This document shows positions 1 through 11,334 of a stretch of 64,000 nucleotides of DNA, in pieces. Location of the stretch: assembly GCA_016800925.1 (NCBI GenBank), contig JABCPU010000378.1:1-64000 (forward strand), in the 5' to 3' direction. This DNA is from Suillus spraguei. Lineage: Eukaryota; Basidiomycota; Agaricomycetes; Boletales; Suillaceae. The position numbers and the translations under genes are program-made. The notes beneath the pieces were generated by a model. That model saw only the letters and a program-made list of their open reading frames with translations. It had not been told where the DNA came from and ran no database searches. The number at the start of each line of letters is the position of its first letter. Position 1 is the first letter of the stretch.

Positions 1-30
1 CTAATGAATTCCAATGAGTCCATCAACTAA

Positions 31-998
31 TGGAACCCACAGAACAACCCCTGCCATTATTGCACCCAGGAGAAGTGGCCCTGCGCCACTCGGTTGGACA
101 GGAGGACCCGTGCCCCATGTTTGTCGTGCGTCCGCTGCGCCACCAAGAAGATCAAATGTGTCCCAGCATCCATGGGATCCCCGCCAAAACGTATTCGAGG
201 GAAGTCTACCACCCGGCAGGCTCGCTCCAGGACACCTTCCAGAGCTCCCTCCAATGCGCTGGCTGCCTCGCAGTCCAAAGCCCAAACTCGCAGTCAATCT
301 CGTGGCCCCTCCAGCACTCCAGCTGTCCCTGCTGTGACCACACCCAAGGCACAGTCCCGTGGGCGCAGCAAGACAATCACTGCCCCCAAGACACCTGCAC
401 CTGCACCAGCTAGTGAGTCACCCCCAATTTTCTATGACCATCTGACCTTATCTTTCACTTAGCTATTCCGTCTTCGAGCACCGCAGTGCCTCGTCCAGCA
501 CTCGATGTGCCCATTCCGGATCTCCATTCCATGGCAATTGCAATTTGGGATGGTGCTGCTCGAATTGCTCTTCTTGAGGCTTGTGTGGCGGAGCAGGATG
601 GTAAGATTGATACCCTGCAACGCCTCCATGAGGGCCTTTGTCGCAAAGTTCATCGACCAGCACCCTTCATTTCCACTTCCTGACTCTCCTGTCAATGCAA
701 CCTTTTTGCTTGACCAATCTGTCCCCTGTCCATCTCACCCCTCCCATCTGCACTTGCTCCCCTCATTGACTTGGATATGGCAGGGATGGAGCCTCTGCCT
801 CCGAAAGTCCAGCCAGCATCTGTCATTGAGGGTCTCATATTTGAGCTCAGCCAGATTCAGCCTGAGGGTCCACAAACATCCGGCAAAATTGTGGACCCAG
901 ATGATCCGGGCAACCTTGTGCCAGAATATGATTCTGATGATATGGATGTTGAGGTGAAGGTTGAACCCTCTGCTGATGAGGGTGAAATGGCTACATAA
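31..998 (+). pseudogene. Cys-cluster (zinc-cluster-like) hypothetical protein, decayed, three exons
   Basis: The reading frame from about 31 encodes a Cys-rich N-terminus (NPCHYCTQEKWPCAT, then CLSCVRCATKKIKC), a pattern seen in a large family of Agaricomycete hypothetical proteins that resemble fungal zinc-cluster DNA binders. A Ser/Arg/Pro-rich linker follows. An intron at 413-462 (gtgagt...cttag, 50 nt) joins it in frame to an exon carrying IALLEACVAEQDGKIDTLQ, probably a coiled coil. A third acidic exon (PLPPKVQPASVIEGL ... DSDDMDVEVKVE) ends with TAA at 996-998. Damage is visible: TAA at 28-30 separates the frame from an ATG at 4, and the reading frame is lost between about 650 and 760 before resuming near 762. 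Function is unknown; DNA binding is only suggested by the Cys pattern. Confidence 0.55.
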
Positions 999-1034
999 TT
1001 GTTGTTCATAGATGTATATACAATGTTTGAATGA

Positions 1035-2032
1035 ATGTCAGTGCTGGATGCCAAGTCTGGAAATCCAGAACTGGACACCGGAGATTCACAATGGATATTT
1101 CGTGAATTCCAGATATCCGGCTACCTGAAACACAATACACAATTTAAAGAATTTGAAACATATCTGTTGAGTTACCTTGTGCCGGGTGCCAGGTCACATT
1201 GTGAAACATATCATTCCATATATCTTAAGTGCCGAACCCCGAACCCCAGGACCCTGGACTTGGGACTCATCACCATGTGACAGATATCGATCCACATATT
1301 TGATGTGCTGAACCCCGAACTCCGGCACTCGGGAGTTAGAACAATGTGAGGCAATACAAAGATATTGATTGACACATGTTCAGTGCCGAACCCCGAACTC
1401 CGGCACCCGGCACTCGGGACTCGGGCCTTGGAACTTATAACAATGTGAAAGATGTCGATGCACATTTTCTATCACTGACCCCGAACCCCGGCACCCGGGA
1501 GTTAGAAACATGTGAGGCAATACCAAGATATTGATTTACACGTGGGAGTGCCGAACCCCGAACTCCGGCACCCGGCAGTTGGGAATCTGGACTCGGGACT
1601 CATAACCATGTGAAAGATATGATCCACATATTTAACCACCCAACCCCGAACCCCAGCACCCGGGAGTGAGAACAATGTGAGTCAATACAAAGATATTGAT
1701 GTACACATGTTGAATGCCGAACCCCGAACTCCGGCACCCGGCACTCGGGACTCGGGACTTGGTACTCATAACAATGTGAAGATATCGATCCACATATTTT
1801 AACACGAACCCCGAACCCCGCACCCGTGAGTTAGAACCATGTGAGGCAATACAAAGATATTGATTTACACATATTGAGTGCCGAACCCCGAGCTGGCACC
1901 CGGAGTTAGCACAATGTGAGGCAATACCATGATATTTGATTTACACATGTTGAGTGCCGGTGCCGGAGCTCAGGGTTCGGCACTCAACATGTGTAAATCA
2001 ACATCATGGTATTGCCTCACATGGTAACCCGG
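1035..2032. repeat. GC-rich tandem minisatellite, period about 165 bp
   Basis: Units contain the core GCCGAACCCCGAACTCCGGC followed by CACCCGGCACTCGGGACT, alternating with AT-rich linkers such as CAATACAAAGATATTGAT. The linker recurs near 1345, 1511, 1676 and 1840, so the composite period is about 165 bp. Units carry point changes and small indels. No coding sequence is supported here. The same repeat resumes at 3286 on the far side of the inserted LTR-like element. Confidence 0.85.
1905..2028. repeat. Inverted repeat (palindrome) at the edge of the minisatellite
   Basis: The left arm (about 1905-1959: TGTGAGGCAATACCATGATA ... ATGTTGAGTGCCG) is repeated in reverse complement at about 1978-2028 (CGGCACTCAACATGTG ... 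CATGGTATTGCCTCACAT). The spacer is roughly 18 bp. The array therefore flips orientation at its right end. Confidence 0.85.
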
Positions 2033-3285
2033 TGTAACAAACATATTGGCGCTGGGCTTAAAACCCCATATTGTGACACTCGTCTCACGTCTACAGGAGT
2101 TACCACTAGTCCATGGCCTTCTTACCCCTTTAGCAGTACCGGCGGCATCCCACGCTTACCACACACCGTACTGACTGCCGCACCTTGTTCCATGAACCGA
2201 TGTCCTTCCATGTCCTTGCCGCGTCCACATAGCTCCATTTGGTGCGTAGTTTGTTTTCTGTTCATTATCACTGATTCCACGGCAAGCGTTATTACATGTT
2301 GCCTTGTGCCGCAGCGCCTCGTGCTATGTTTACTTACGGCGGTTGTAAAGATACAATCTAGCCTGGGCTGTAGATAAACCACGGCCTGAGCTAGTATGCG
2401 AGTCTTGCGCTCTACCTAGTCTGCTTCACTTGCAAAGGCAAGAACGTTCGACCCTAAAGGGAATGCTAAGTTAGTATAGTTCAATAATGCCTAACCTGTG
2501 GTAAGCGTGGGATGCTGCAGTACTGCTAAAGGGGTAAGAAGGCCATGGACTAGTGGTAACTCCTGTAGACGTGAGACGAGTGTCAAAATATGGGGTTTTA
2601 AGCCCAGCGCCAATATGTTCATTACAGCAGTTACTACACTCCAGCGCTACTGATCTCGCCTAGAGTATTCCGAGTACATACAAATTAGCATATAAGCACC
2701 GCGTACCCCACACGATACAGTACCTGATTTTACACCATTGCATGTTACTATAGGTCAAGATTATTGTCTAGCTCTGGATCAACCCAGTAGTGGACATAGT
2801 CTTTAAAGTTCCCTTATCGCTCGTTAATACATCACACTCGTTCTCCATTACCACTGGCATACCGCTGGACTTTTGATCGTTACTTTTGACTGAACTTCTC
2901 ACGCTCCGCTACTTTACCACTGAAAGTACCGCAGACTTCTTTACTGTTTCTTTGCACCGCTCGCAACCTTACCACTACCGCTGAGACCACCGCTCGACAT
3001 CGCTTGCTAGACGCAACTGTTACTAACTTTATCTCGATGACAGTAGCACCGCAATGCACAGCGCTATTCCGGCCGGTATCATCGCTGACCGCGGCAACTT
3101 ACCGCTGACTTGGACGCTTGTTTCGCAAATAAGTTAGACTCGAACTTGACCTACTAAATAGGCATCCCCCTTTAGGGTCGAACGCTCTTGTTCTTACAAG
3201 TGAAGCAGACTAGACGGAGCGCAAGACTAACATACTAGTTTAGGCAGTGGTTTATCTACAGCCCAAGCTGAGTTGTATCTTTACA
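2033..3285 (+). mobile_element. LTR-like repeat (family A), one copy with nested insertion
   Basis: It starts TGTAACAAACATATTGGCGC and ends TTGTATCTTTACA, so it has TG...CA ends. Without the nested insert at 2344-2626 it is about 965 bp, close to the uninterrupted inverted copy at 3590-4556. It is flanked on both sides by CCGG directly touching the ends, and the minisatellite continues on either side. This supports a real insertion into the minisatellite with a 4-bp duplication. No protein is encoded. It looks like a solo LTR, but a non-LTR terminal-repeat element is not excluded because no internal region with a primer-binding site is seen. Confidence 0.65.
2344..2626 (-). mobile_element. 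Nested, internally deleted family-A repeat
   Basis: This 283-bp piece begins TGTAAAGATACAATC and ends ATGTTCATTACA, the same two ends as the family-A repeat read in the opposite direction, with most of the middle missing. It interrupts the host copy at ...TTACGGCGGT | GCAGTTACTACAC; uninterrupted copies read GGCGGTTACTACAC (near 12230). The flanks GCGGT and GCAGT are therefore a 5-bp target duplication with one mismatch, as expected for integrase-mediated insertion. Confidence 0.65.
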
Positions 3286-3589
3286 CCGGCACTTGGGGAT
3301 CTGTATTCAGGACTCAAAAACAATGTGAAAGACCTCAATCCACATATTTTATGTGCTGAACCCCGAACTCCAGCACCCGGCACTCAGGACTTGGTACTCA
3401 TAATGTGAAAGATCTTGATCAACATATTGGCAGTGCTGAACCCTGAACCCTGGTACCCAGCACTCGCGACTCAGGACTCAGAACAATGTGGGGCAATAGA
3501 CACCTATTGATCCACACATTTCTAAGTGCCGAACTCCGAACTCCGAAATCTGGTAGTCTACTATTTAGGGTTCGCGGTTCAGTACTCGG
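3286..3589. repeat. Continuation of the GC-rich minisatellite
   Basis: The motifs CCCCGAACTCC, CACCCGGCACTC and GGCAATAGACACCTATTGAT match the repeat left of the inserted element. The last part (about 3530-3589) is degenerate. Confidence 0.75.
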
Positions 3590-4556
3590 TGTAAAGATAA
3601 AACCTGGCTTGGGCTGTAGATTAAACCACTGCCTAAACTAGTATGTTAGTCTTGCGCTCCGTCTAGTCTGCTTCACTTGTAAGAACAAGAGCGTTCGACC
3701 CTAAAGGGGGATGCCTATTTAGTATGGTCAAGTTCGAGTCTAACTTATTTGCGAAACAAGCGTCCAAGTCAGCGGTAAGTTGCCGCGGTCAGCGATGATA
3801 CCGCCGGAACTAGCGCTGTGCATTGCGGTGCTACTGTCATCGAGATAAAGTCAGTAACAGTTGCGTCTAGCAAGCGATGTCGAGCGGTGGTCTCAGCGGT
3901 AGTGGTAAGGTTGCGAGCGGTGCAAAGAAACAGTAAAGAAGTCCGCGGTACTTTCAGTGGTAAAGTAGCGGAGCGTGAAAAGTTCAGTCAAAAGTAACAG
4001 TCGAAAGTCCAGTGGTATGCCGGCAGTAACGGAGAACGAGCATGATGTATTAACGAGCGATAAGGGAACTTTAAAGACTATGTCCACTACTGGGTTAATC
4101 CAGAGCTAGACAATAATCTTGACCTATAGTACGTGCAAAGGTGTAAAATCAGGTATTGTATCGTGTGGGGTACGCAGTGCTTATATCCTAATTTGTATGT
4201 ACTCGGAATACTCTAGGTGAGATCAGTAGCGCTGGAGTGTAGTAACCGCCATAAGTAAACATAGCGCGAGGCGCTGCGGCACAAGGCAAACATGTAATAA
4301 CGCTTGCCATGGAATCAGTGATAACGAACAGGAAACAAACTACGCACCAAATGGAGCTATGCGGACGTGGCAAGGACATGGAAGGACATCGGTTCGTAGA
4401 ACGAGGTGCGGTAGTCAGTACGGTGTGCGGTAAGCATGGGATGCCGCTGGTACTGCTAAAGGGGTAAGACGGCCATGGACAAGTGGTAACTCCTGTAGAC
4501 GTGAGACAAGTATCAAAATATGGGGTTTTATGCCCAGCGCCAATATGTTTGTTACA
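3590..4556 (-). mobile_element. Complete 967-bp family-A LTR-like repeat
   Basis: It runs from TGTAAAGATAAAAC to AATATGTTTGTTACA. It is the reverse complement of the copy at 2033-3285 and of the truncated copy at 11937-12683. Its central part is rich in AGCGGTA / GCGGTAAG motifs. No matching target duplication is seen (left flank ACTCGG, right flank TTGCCA). Its right half belongs to the inverted duplication shared with 11335-12683. Confidence 0.65.
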
Positions 4557-5143
4557 TTGCCATCAGGGCGACCAGATGGTCGTGGATGGTGGCTCAGTCA
4601 CTGAGGTAGTGGAATTGGCTGCAGCAGGTGGTGGGGGAATGATGGTGTCGACCTCCTCCTGCCAATACTCAGGAGGGAAGTCATTGGCCGACGTGATGGC
4701 TGCTGGCGGGTTGATGGGCTCAGCAGCAACAGCGACCTCTAAATCAAGAGATTAATAATGTTGGCAGTCAAAAGAAGAAAAACCTCACTGGTCACCTCCA
4801 TGGCATCCTCAGATTCCAAATCAAGCGTCAGTCAATGGGCCCAGAATGTCGCCCTTGTCGACATAGATTGTGGCTGTTTCTTGGAGGAGGCTGGCATGGC
4901 CTTTGACCGAGGATGGAATGCCCCACACCTGCTCAGTCATGGCAGGGAGGTCATCATCGACCGACGTCAGTCAGTCACATCGAACCTTCATCCTGTAGCA
5001 CTTGGCGCAGGACTTCATCACTTGCCCCTGCAGCCGACAGCAGCGAGACGTGGGCCTCCTCCAACACACCTCTTACAGGGTGGGCTATACTATGAGACGG
5101 TGAGTAATAATTCATTGACATGATCAGCAAAAACTCACCTCAT
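3795..5143. repeat. Left arm of a ~1.35-kb inverted duplication
   Basis: The sequence from within the family-A repeat (GATGATACCGCCGG near 3795) through the Cys-cluster gene fragment to AAAACTCACCTCA near 5143 reappears in reverse complement at 11335-12683, nearly base for base. Both arms measure about 1349 bp. Confidence 0.85.
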
Positions 5144-5386
5144 CACCCTCGACAATCTCTACAGCCTTCTCCTTTCCTTTAGCCTTCCTCCTCGGCATCA
5201 GTTGGCCAATGCGAGTGTTGGTGTTGGGCTGGACATTGTTGAGCGGTGTAGACCAACAGGATGAGGTGAATCTCACCTGTCTAAGCATCCTTGTGGGGGC
5301 TGGGGTCACAGGCACCACTGCCTTTGTTTGCTAAGGTGCTGTGAGTAATATGACCAACCGAAAATGAGGCAAAGACTCACCTTTAC
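4557..5386 (-). pseudogene. C-terminal part of the KDZ-locus accessory protein, Cys-cluster-like
   Basis: Read on the minus strand, the exon ending at about 5144 carries the basic stretch MPRRKAKGKEKAVEIVEGDE. A GTGAGT donor and an intron to about 5098 follow. The next segment contains SPPCKRCV ... KSCAKCYRMKVRCD, the Cys pattern of Agaricomycete zinc-cluster-like hypothetical proteins. A further intron (around 4754-4799, ending ...TTGATTTAG) leads to an Ala/Pro-rich segment that stops near 4590. In-frame stops near 4975 and 4835 show decay. It is abutted at 5387 by an LTR-like insert; the same strand continues at 6604, so both parts were probably one gene. A second inverted copy lies at 11335-11936. 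Confidence 0.5.
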
Positions 5387-6603
5387 TGTAAAGATACAAT
5401 CTAGCCTGGGCTGTAGATAAATCACGGCCTAAGCTAGTATGTGAGTCTTGCGCTCTACCTAGTCTGCTTCACTTGCAAAGCAAGAGCATTTGACCCTAAA
5501 GGGAATGCGAAGTTAATATAATTTGATAATGCCCAACCTGTCATGTGTGAATGCTGTCAGAGGTAGCGAGATGCTAGCGGTGACCTCCAGTCCATGGGAA
5601 ACTAGCGGTAATACTAGCGGTAAGCGCGGGAAAGCGGTAGACAAGCGGTAGCGAAAGTGGTAAAACTGCGGTAGTGCGTGTGGTAAAAACTGTGGTATGG
5701 CGTGGAAAACTGGTGGTAAAACAAGCGGTGAAGCATGGGAAAGCGTAGTGCAAGCAGTGAAGCATGAGAAAGCGGTAACAAGCACTGGTACGTGCAGCAG
5801 TAAAGCAATTCTTAAGAGACAGTAACTTCAGCGAAAGACTTTATTCCGTTAGAGACAGTGGTAGTGACTATTCCTAAGTACTGTGTGTACCATAGGGGGA
5901 AAGTAAAAGTACCGGGATGTGCGAAGAGTCCTTTTGAACATGTACCGTGAACGGCCAGAATACATAGCAAGAACGGTAGTGAGATAGAGATATTTAGCTA
6001 AGAGGCACGCAGCGAGCAAGCGGCGTCATGGAAGGTAAGGTAAGTCTTGCCATAGCTTTAGTAAAGGCGGAAACAAATATGCTACGCACCAATGGATCTT
6101 AGACGGAAATGGAATGGACATTGGTAGTGAGATTCAGTAAGGGGCAAGGATCCACAGAGCGAAAACGGTACCGGTGAAGCGAAAAGGCTAATGCTCGCTA
6201 TAGGGGTTTTCTCAGTAGCCGCTGTAGGCAGTAATGAGACACTTGTGTAAAATGGCACTGTCATGGTCAGCGTGACTTTGTTTGCTACACCGCTACTGCA
6301 GATATCATTGCTCGTCACCACTCGCTCGACACTACATCTACAGGCTTTATCCCTATGACACTAGTACCGCTACCAACGATGCTAGTTCCAGCAGCATCAC
6401 CACTGACTGCGGCAACTTACTGCTGACTACGACACTATATTTGCACATTGGTTTGACTCAAACTTGACCATACTAACAGGCATCCCCCTTTAGGGTCGAA
6501 CACTCTTGTTTCACAAGTGAAGCAGACTAGATGGAGCGCAAGACCACACATACAAACTTAGGAGGTAGTTTATCTACAGCACAGGTTATGTTGTATCTTT
6601 ACA
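5387..6603. mobile_element. Composite family-A element with the same end on both sides
   Basis: The left end is TGTAAAGATACAATC and the right end is TTGTATCTTTACA, so the two termini are inverted copies of one family-A end. The similarity extends about 120-130 bp inward (TGTAGATAAA, GTCTGCTTCACTTG, GACCCTAAAGGG). Other family-A copies have one end of each kind. The middle (5560-5790) is a degenerate array of AGCGGTA / GTGGTAAAA motifs. It interrupts the minus-strand accessory gene. It could be two LTR copies joined head to head, or a derived element with long terminal inverted repeats. No clear target duplication is seen (TTTAC / GTGCA). Confidence 0.55.
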
Positions 6604-8000
6604 GTGCATTCTACCCTTGTCATCCATCCAGGCCTTGAACTTGAAGGTTGGTCCTACCTGGGTTTCCTGTTGGTTCCACCAAGATTCCAGGATGGCATTG
6701 GCGTCAACATGTTGCAATTTAGATGGCTCCAAGATCTTGGTGTCATCAGGCATGTATGTGCTGGAGATAAATCTGGATTGCCCCTGTATGATGTCACTCC
6801 AGGGCACCGAGACCTTTGGCTTTCCGCAACATGTTCCTGTGGCAGCTGGCATCAGATTATGATACAGACGTCGGTCATCCTGCTTACTGTAATGAATGGT
6901 AAGGAATGACCAAATCATTGCCTTCTTGGTCTCAAGGCTAAACCATCATCTCAGGCAACATCAGCGAGCCTGATTGGTCCAACTCAAACTCATGGTATGG
7001 TTTGGGGGCCCGGCGATTGCCTCAAGCAATGTTGCTTCCTGGTCTTAATTTTGGAGGCATTGATTAAATGCAAGCACCTCTGAATAGGTCTGGAGACTTA
7101 CCGAATTCATCGCCAATAAAATCTTCCCATACTGTAGGATGACCTGCCAGTCCTTGCTTGTCATGAAGCTGGAGCCTTACCGAGCATATCATTAAGTAAA
7201 ACCTGCCACAACCAAGTAAGCACAATGACCAACCAACCAACTGAATCAACTTACCCAGATGTAAGCAGGCCGCCCTTCTCGTCCTCACAAGACCCCAAAA
7301 CAAAGACTCTCATACTGGCCTGAGTAAACATTTCTTTGGCGAAGTTCTTCACCATTTTTTCCCCCTCTTCCTGGCTGTCTTGGCCTGGACAGTAGCATCG
7401 GGCGCCTGATTCGTCCACTCATCGGCCTTCGCCTTGTCTTCCTGCAACTCCTTTTTGTCTAGCCATTGCATGATTGCTTTCATGGTCGGCTGATACCTCC
7501 TCAGTACTTCCTTTGGTGCAGGCTTCTGCCCAGTCTCTTCCTCAATTTCTTCATGTATTTGCTGAAGAATGTCGGCCTTTCGCTCCTCTTTGATGACTTG
7601 GTGTGCAGTCCTTTTTTTTGCAGCTTGGTGGGTGTTTTGGAATTGGATTTCCTGTGATTCTGGAACCACTCTCAGTATTTCTGTGCAGGGTGACTGTAAT
7701 GCAGCATGACTGGTGTTAAATACTAAACACTTACTTCTTTGCATTGCTTCAACAGCTCTTTGTCTATCTTCGGAGCCAAGATCTTGGCCTCCCTGGCGGC
7801 TGCTTTGAAGATGTCTTGTTGTTCCATCCCACTGCCTTCCTCCAATCCTCAACATGGGACTGCAGAGTGGTGGTCTCTTGGTCATTCAACTGAGGCTGAA
7901 CCCCTGTACTTATCTTTGTCCAAGCCATGTCACAGCAGCTATGTTGGAGGAAAGGACCTGAAATTAGAGAGCATTGATGTGGTTGATAGAAGCAAAAAAA
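6604..8000 (-). pseudogene. KDZ-locus accessory protein, multi-exon, function unknown
   Basis: On the minus strand, exon 7885-7262 encodes a charged, probably coiled-coil segment (AAKKRTAHQVIKEERKADIL, IHEEIEEETGQKPAPKEV) and continues through VKNFAKEMFTQ and RVFVLGS. Introns separate it from a piece near 7180-7080 (PTVWEDFIGDEFGKSPDLF) and from exon 6918-6605 (RLYHNLMPAATGTCCGKPKV, SVPWSDIIQGQSRF). I recall this as a recurrent family of Agaricomycete hypothetical proteins near transposases, without an assigned activity. The frame ends where the LTR-like element joins at 6603; the C-terminal part is displaced to 4557-5386. It is divergently arranged with the KDZ transposase across a ~350-bp gap. 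Breaks between exons were not all resolved. Confidence 0.55.
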
Positions 8001-8361
8001 AAGGAATGGTTGCGTAAGTAATGAGTGACATGCCCATGTCAGAAGTGCACGTAAGGGCTAGATTGTGCCAAATAGCACGAGCACCATTGCTACAAGACTC
8101 ATCGAGCAGTGTAGATGTATGGGTGGGTCTGTAGAGTAAAAGCAGAGGTCCTAAAGCATCTCAATGTATTATATATCAAATACTTATTAACTAGTGATAT
8201 TGTACTGTGGTTATCACTCCTGATGATTTACATGAGATCAAAGTGACTATTACAACAGATGTATTGCATTTGGCAATCACATGTAAGCACCAAACTGTCC
8301 TATAGTCTGATCATATCGCTTCAAACAATGCATCCACCTAACCACAGCGCTGCTTCGGTGC
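8001..8361. other. Intergenic gap between divergent genes
   Basis: This AT-rich stretch contains TATATATCAAATACTTATTA near 8168. It lies between the minus-strand accessory gene and the plus-strand KDZ transposase, so it could hold a shared promoter. No RNA gene or repeat is evident. Confidence 0.3.
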
Positions 8362-11165
8362 ATGGTCAAGTCAAAGCCAAAGGCCTGGAGTCCTCCTAAG
8401 ACATCCTCGTTGGTTAGATGGGAGGACAAAAGAACTTCTCGAGGAAATAGAGGACAATTTGTCAAAGCTCAATGTTGCAATGGAACAACTTCGGTTCATT
8501 CATCCCCCAGGAAATCTCCTACCAAGCAAGGATCCTCCAGAGGGCATCATGCAGAGGGTGACTATGAACACTACAACCTCGGTGATTTCAACTTGGAGCC
8601 TTGTACAGCTTTGCAAGTCCATGGCAAGCTCATCATTCACTTACCTGGTCTCATTTACTGAATCCGAGTATCAAGAGTCAAAATGACTATCTATGTGAGT
8701 GGCTGTACAAGACCGAAGACTACTTGGACTTGCTCCTTCGGGAGTGGGTCCACCATCCGACAGGACTTGCTCTGTCTGTTCAAATGATGGAGTCTACAGA
8801 TATCACAGCTGTATGGGTGAGCCGCTCTTCTGCACTCATTGCTGTAGGATGGTTCACAGCTGCATGCCATTCCATCGGATCAGTCAATGGACTGGGGGAT
8901 TCTTCAAGGACACTTCCTTGACCAAGATTGGGCTTGAAATTCACCTTGGTCACCAGGGCAAGCCTTGCCCTGAAGTGACTGAAGAGTGGTATGACATGGA
9001 TGATGAAGGAGAGTATTTCACTGAAGGCCTGTGGGTGCCTTTGATCAATGATCCTCAGATGACCACAGTGGTGGATACGTCAGGTCTCCACTCCCTCATG
9101 ATCAGATTCTGTTGGTGCACCAAGGCAGTGAGTCCCAACATGCAACTATTTGAAACAGGCCTCTTCCTAGTGTCTTTCACTTCGCCGAAGACAGTGTTCA
9201 CATTTGCGGTGCTGGATGACTTCCTGTTGGATAACCTGGAATGTGGGACATCAGTGATGAACTACTATAGCAAATTAAGGCAAATCACGTCAAGCATGTT
9301 CCCTCATCTGGTTCCAGTGAGTAGTGTAGATACCTTCATTGGATTGCTCACAATGGCCGAAAGGACCGATATAGAGAACTGATGAGGGTGGCAGGCAGTG
9401 GAGACAGCTGAAGCAGCTCAAGTGGCATGGTTTGGACATGAGAAGCAAAAGCCAAACTCGGGGGAGCTTGCACTCTTCTGTCCTGCATGTCTGCAGCCTG
9501 GGGTAAACGTAAATTTGTCTGAAAAGAATGCAAGAGATTCTGCATGGCTGTATTCAAGATCCTTGGTCATGGATGGCAATTTCAAGGCCAAGCACATGTC
9601 TCCGGTGAATCCGACCGACGAGGTGGCTTTGACCGATGGTCTTGGCTTCATGGTCAGCGATTCCCAAAATGCATCTCACCGAGGCACAGGACATTGTAAA
9701 TTGGTCTGACTGCAACAACCACCGAGCGGTCAACAAGGCAAATGCTTCACACCACAAGCTGGAAGCCACAGGGATAGGTGGGTGTGCCTGTGTAAGACAC
9801 GGCTGTTTTGCCCTGCATTCTATGGTGGACTTTCAGAAGGGGGAAAGGTTCACTGACAGATATTTTACCTTGCCTGGTATAAACTCATTTGTCAGTTGGC
9901 CAAAGGCAGATGAACATGGATTATGCGCTATGTCAAGCTCTGGGGTACAATACCGATGGGATTGACTGGGTGTTGACTTTCTATGACATTAATTGTCAAT
10001 ACCACAAGCATCTCCACCAGAGTTGCCTTATCTCAACCTTCCATGGGGGATGGAGGTGATCCCTGGCATTGGGCTCTGGCATGTCCATGGCCATCAAGAC
10101 AAATGCTATGTACGGTATGCATCAAACTTCATCATTGGTGCTGCCAGAATTGATGGCAAGATCATGGAGACCCTGTGGGCGCCCTTGAACATCATATCTC
10201 CATCGGTGAGGGGGATGTCAACCCCCTACCGAAAGGAATGTTTGGATTTTCAAATGAACAACTGTAATTTTATGAAGATGATACAGATCAGTAAGCAATA
10301 TCATTTGACCGATTATGGATATTTACATTCATTCAGGCAAGTTCCTCTGCCAAAAATTCAAGGAGGCCATGCACGGAGTCCGAGACAGCCAATATGCATT
10401 CAACCAACTGAGCGAGACTGCCAACGACAATGCCCTTGTAAAATGGGAAGCAGAGGCTGCAGCCGCTCAGGATGACCGACTGGATGATCCGAGCGCCATG
10501 GACATATATGAAGTTCAACCGATGAAAGGTATGCAGCATCATACTGGCCATCTACTATATGCTCATATAGATTGGCCAAGCACCGACAAGGAAGCAACAA
10601 GAGTTGCATCTGTTGAACCATCAGGTGAGATGGCCTGCTGGTGAGATCCATCATAGTACTGCAATGTGGATAGCATCTGGAATAACACTGGAGGAGGTGC
10701 AAGTGGCCCTCCTAATAGATGTTAGGAAACTGAGGAAACGGCCGACCGATGCCCAAAAACTGGCCATTGCTTGGCACCACAACAAACTGCAAGGTCAAAT
10801 TGATGAATTCATTAGGGTGGCAGTGACATTTCTTGGCGATCAATTAGGTGGCTATGACCAGTTGGACCTCATGACAGTGATGTTAGATGCTGCAGAATTG
10901 GATTCTGCCAGGTCATATGACGATGATCGTGATTGGCCAGATGACAAAGACTGATATGATATGCTGGTCAAATTCACTCCTGAGGCTGTGGTCATCCCAC
11001 TGCCCTCCAACATTGGCATTGAAAGATGTGCCAATTGGGGCGTCACTGACCTTGTGCTGCAGGAGATATAACTGAGAGAGCGCCAAGCAAATGACGCATT
11101 GCATGCCATCAGGGTTAACTTGGCCAACAAGGCTGTTCTCTTTACGGCTATCATTATCCTTACCT
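8362..11165 (+). pseudogene. KDZ (Kyakuja-Dileera-Zisupton) transposase, CxC-type, frameshifted and truncated
   Basis: The N-terminal part includes QNDYLCEWLYKTEDYLDLLL and the Cys cluster CSVCSNDGVYRYHSC...CTHCC. Core KDZ blocks follow: MPFHRISQWTGGFF, LGHQGKPCP, FTFAVLDDFLLDNLECGTSV, MNYYSKLRQITSSMFPHLVP, DRYRELMRVA, LALFCPACLQPGVN, SLVMDGNFKAKHM, SDCNNHRAVNKANASHHKLE, ATGIGGCACVRHGCF, VPGIGLWHVHGHQ-like PGIGLWHVHGHQDKCYVRYA, ETLWAPLNIISPSVRGMSTP and KECLDFQMNNCNFMKM. Introns are recognisable, for example 9318-~9362, ~10291-10337 and ~10529-10567. One-base lesions shift the frame near 9393, 9430, 9660 and 10020. A TAA interrupts the helical tail near 11070, and homology ends near 11150. It probably once catalysed DNA transposition; this copy cannot. 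Confidence 0.85.
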
Positions 11166-11233
11166 TTTGGCTTCACCATCCCTTGCTGTGACACTTTACC
11201 ATGTGTTACTCCTATCTAATGGTATCATTCCAC
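11166..11233. other. Short unassigned spacer
   Basis: This links the truncated KDZ 3' end to a family-A fragment. Nothing recognisable is present. Confidence 0.3.
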
Positions 11234-11334
11234 TGTAATGAACATATTGGCGCTGGGCTCAAAACCACATATTTTGATACTTGTCTCACGTCTACAGGAG
11301 TTACCACTTGTCCATGGCCGTCTTACCCCTTTAG
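11234..11334 (+). mobile_element. Terminal 100 bp of a family-A LTR-like repeat
   Basis: It begins TGTAATGAACATATTGGCGC and runs to CTTACCCCTTTAG, matching the first ~100 bp of the copies at 2033 and 11937. It stops abruptly where the inverted duplication begins, so it marks a recombination breakpoint. Confidence 0.75.

Noticed and set aside
1..413. Four overlapping frames at the left edge as separate genes
   Set aside because: Only the frame with the paired Cys motifs and an intron that preserves phase (413-462) is supported; the others are GC-rich shadows.
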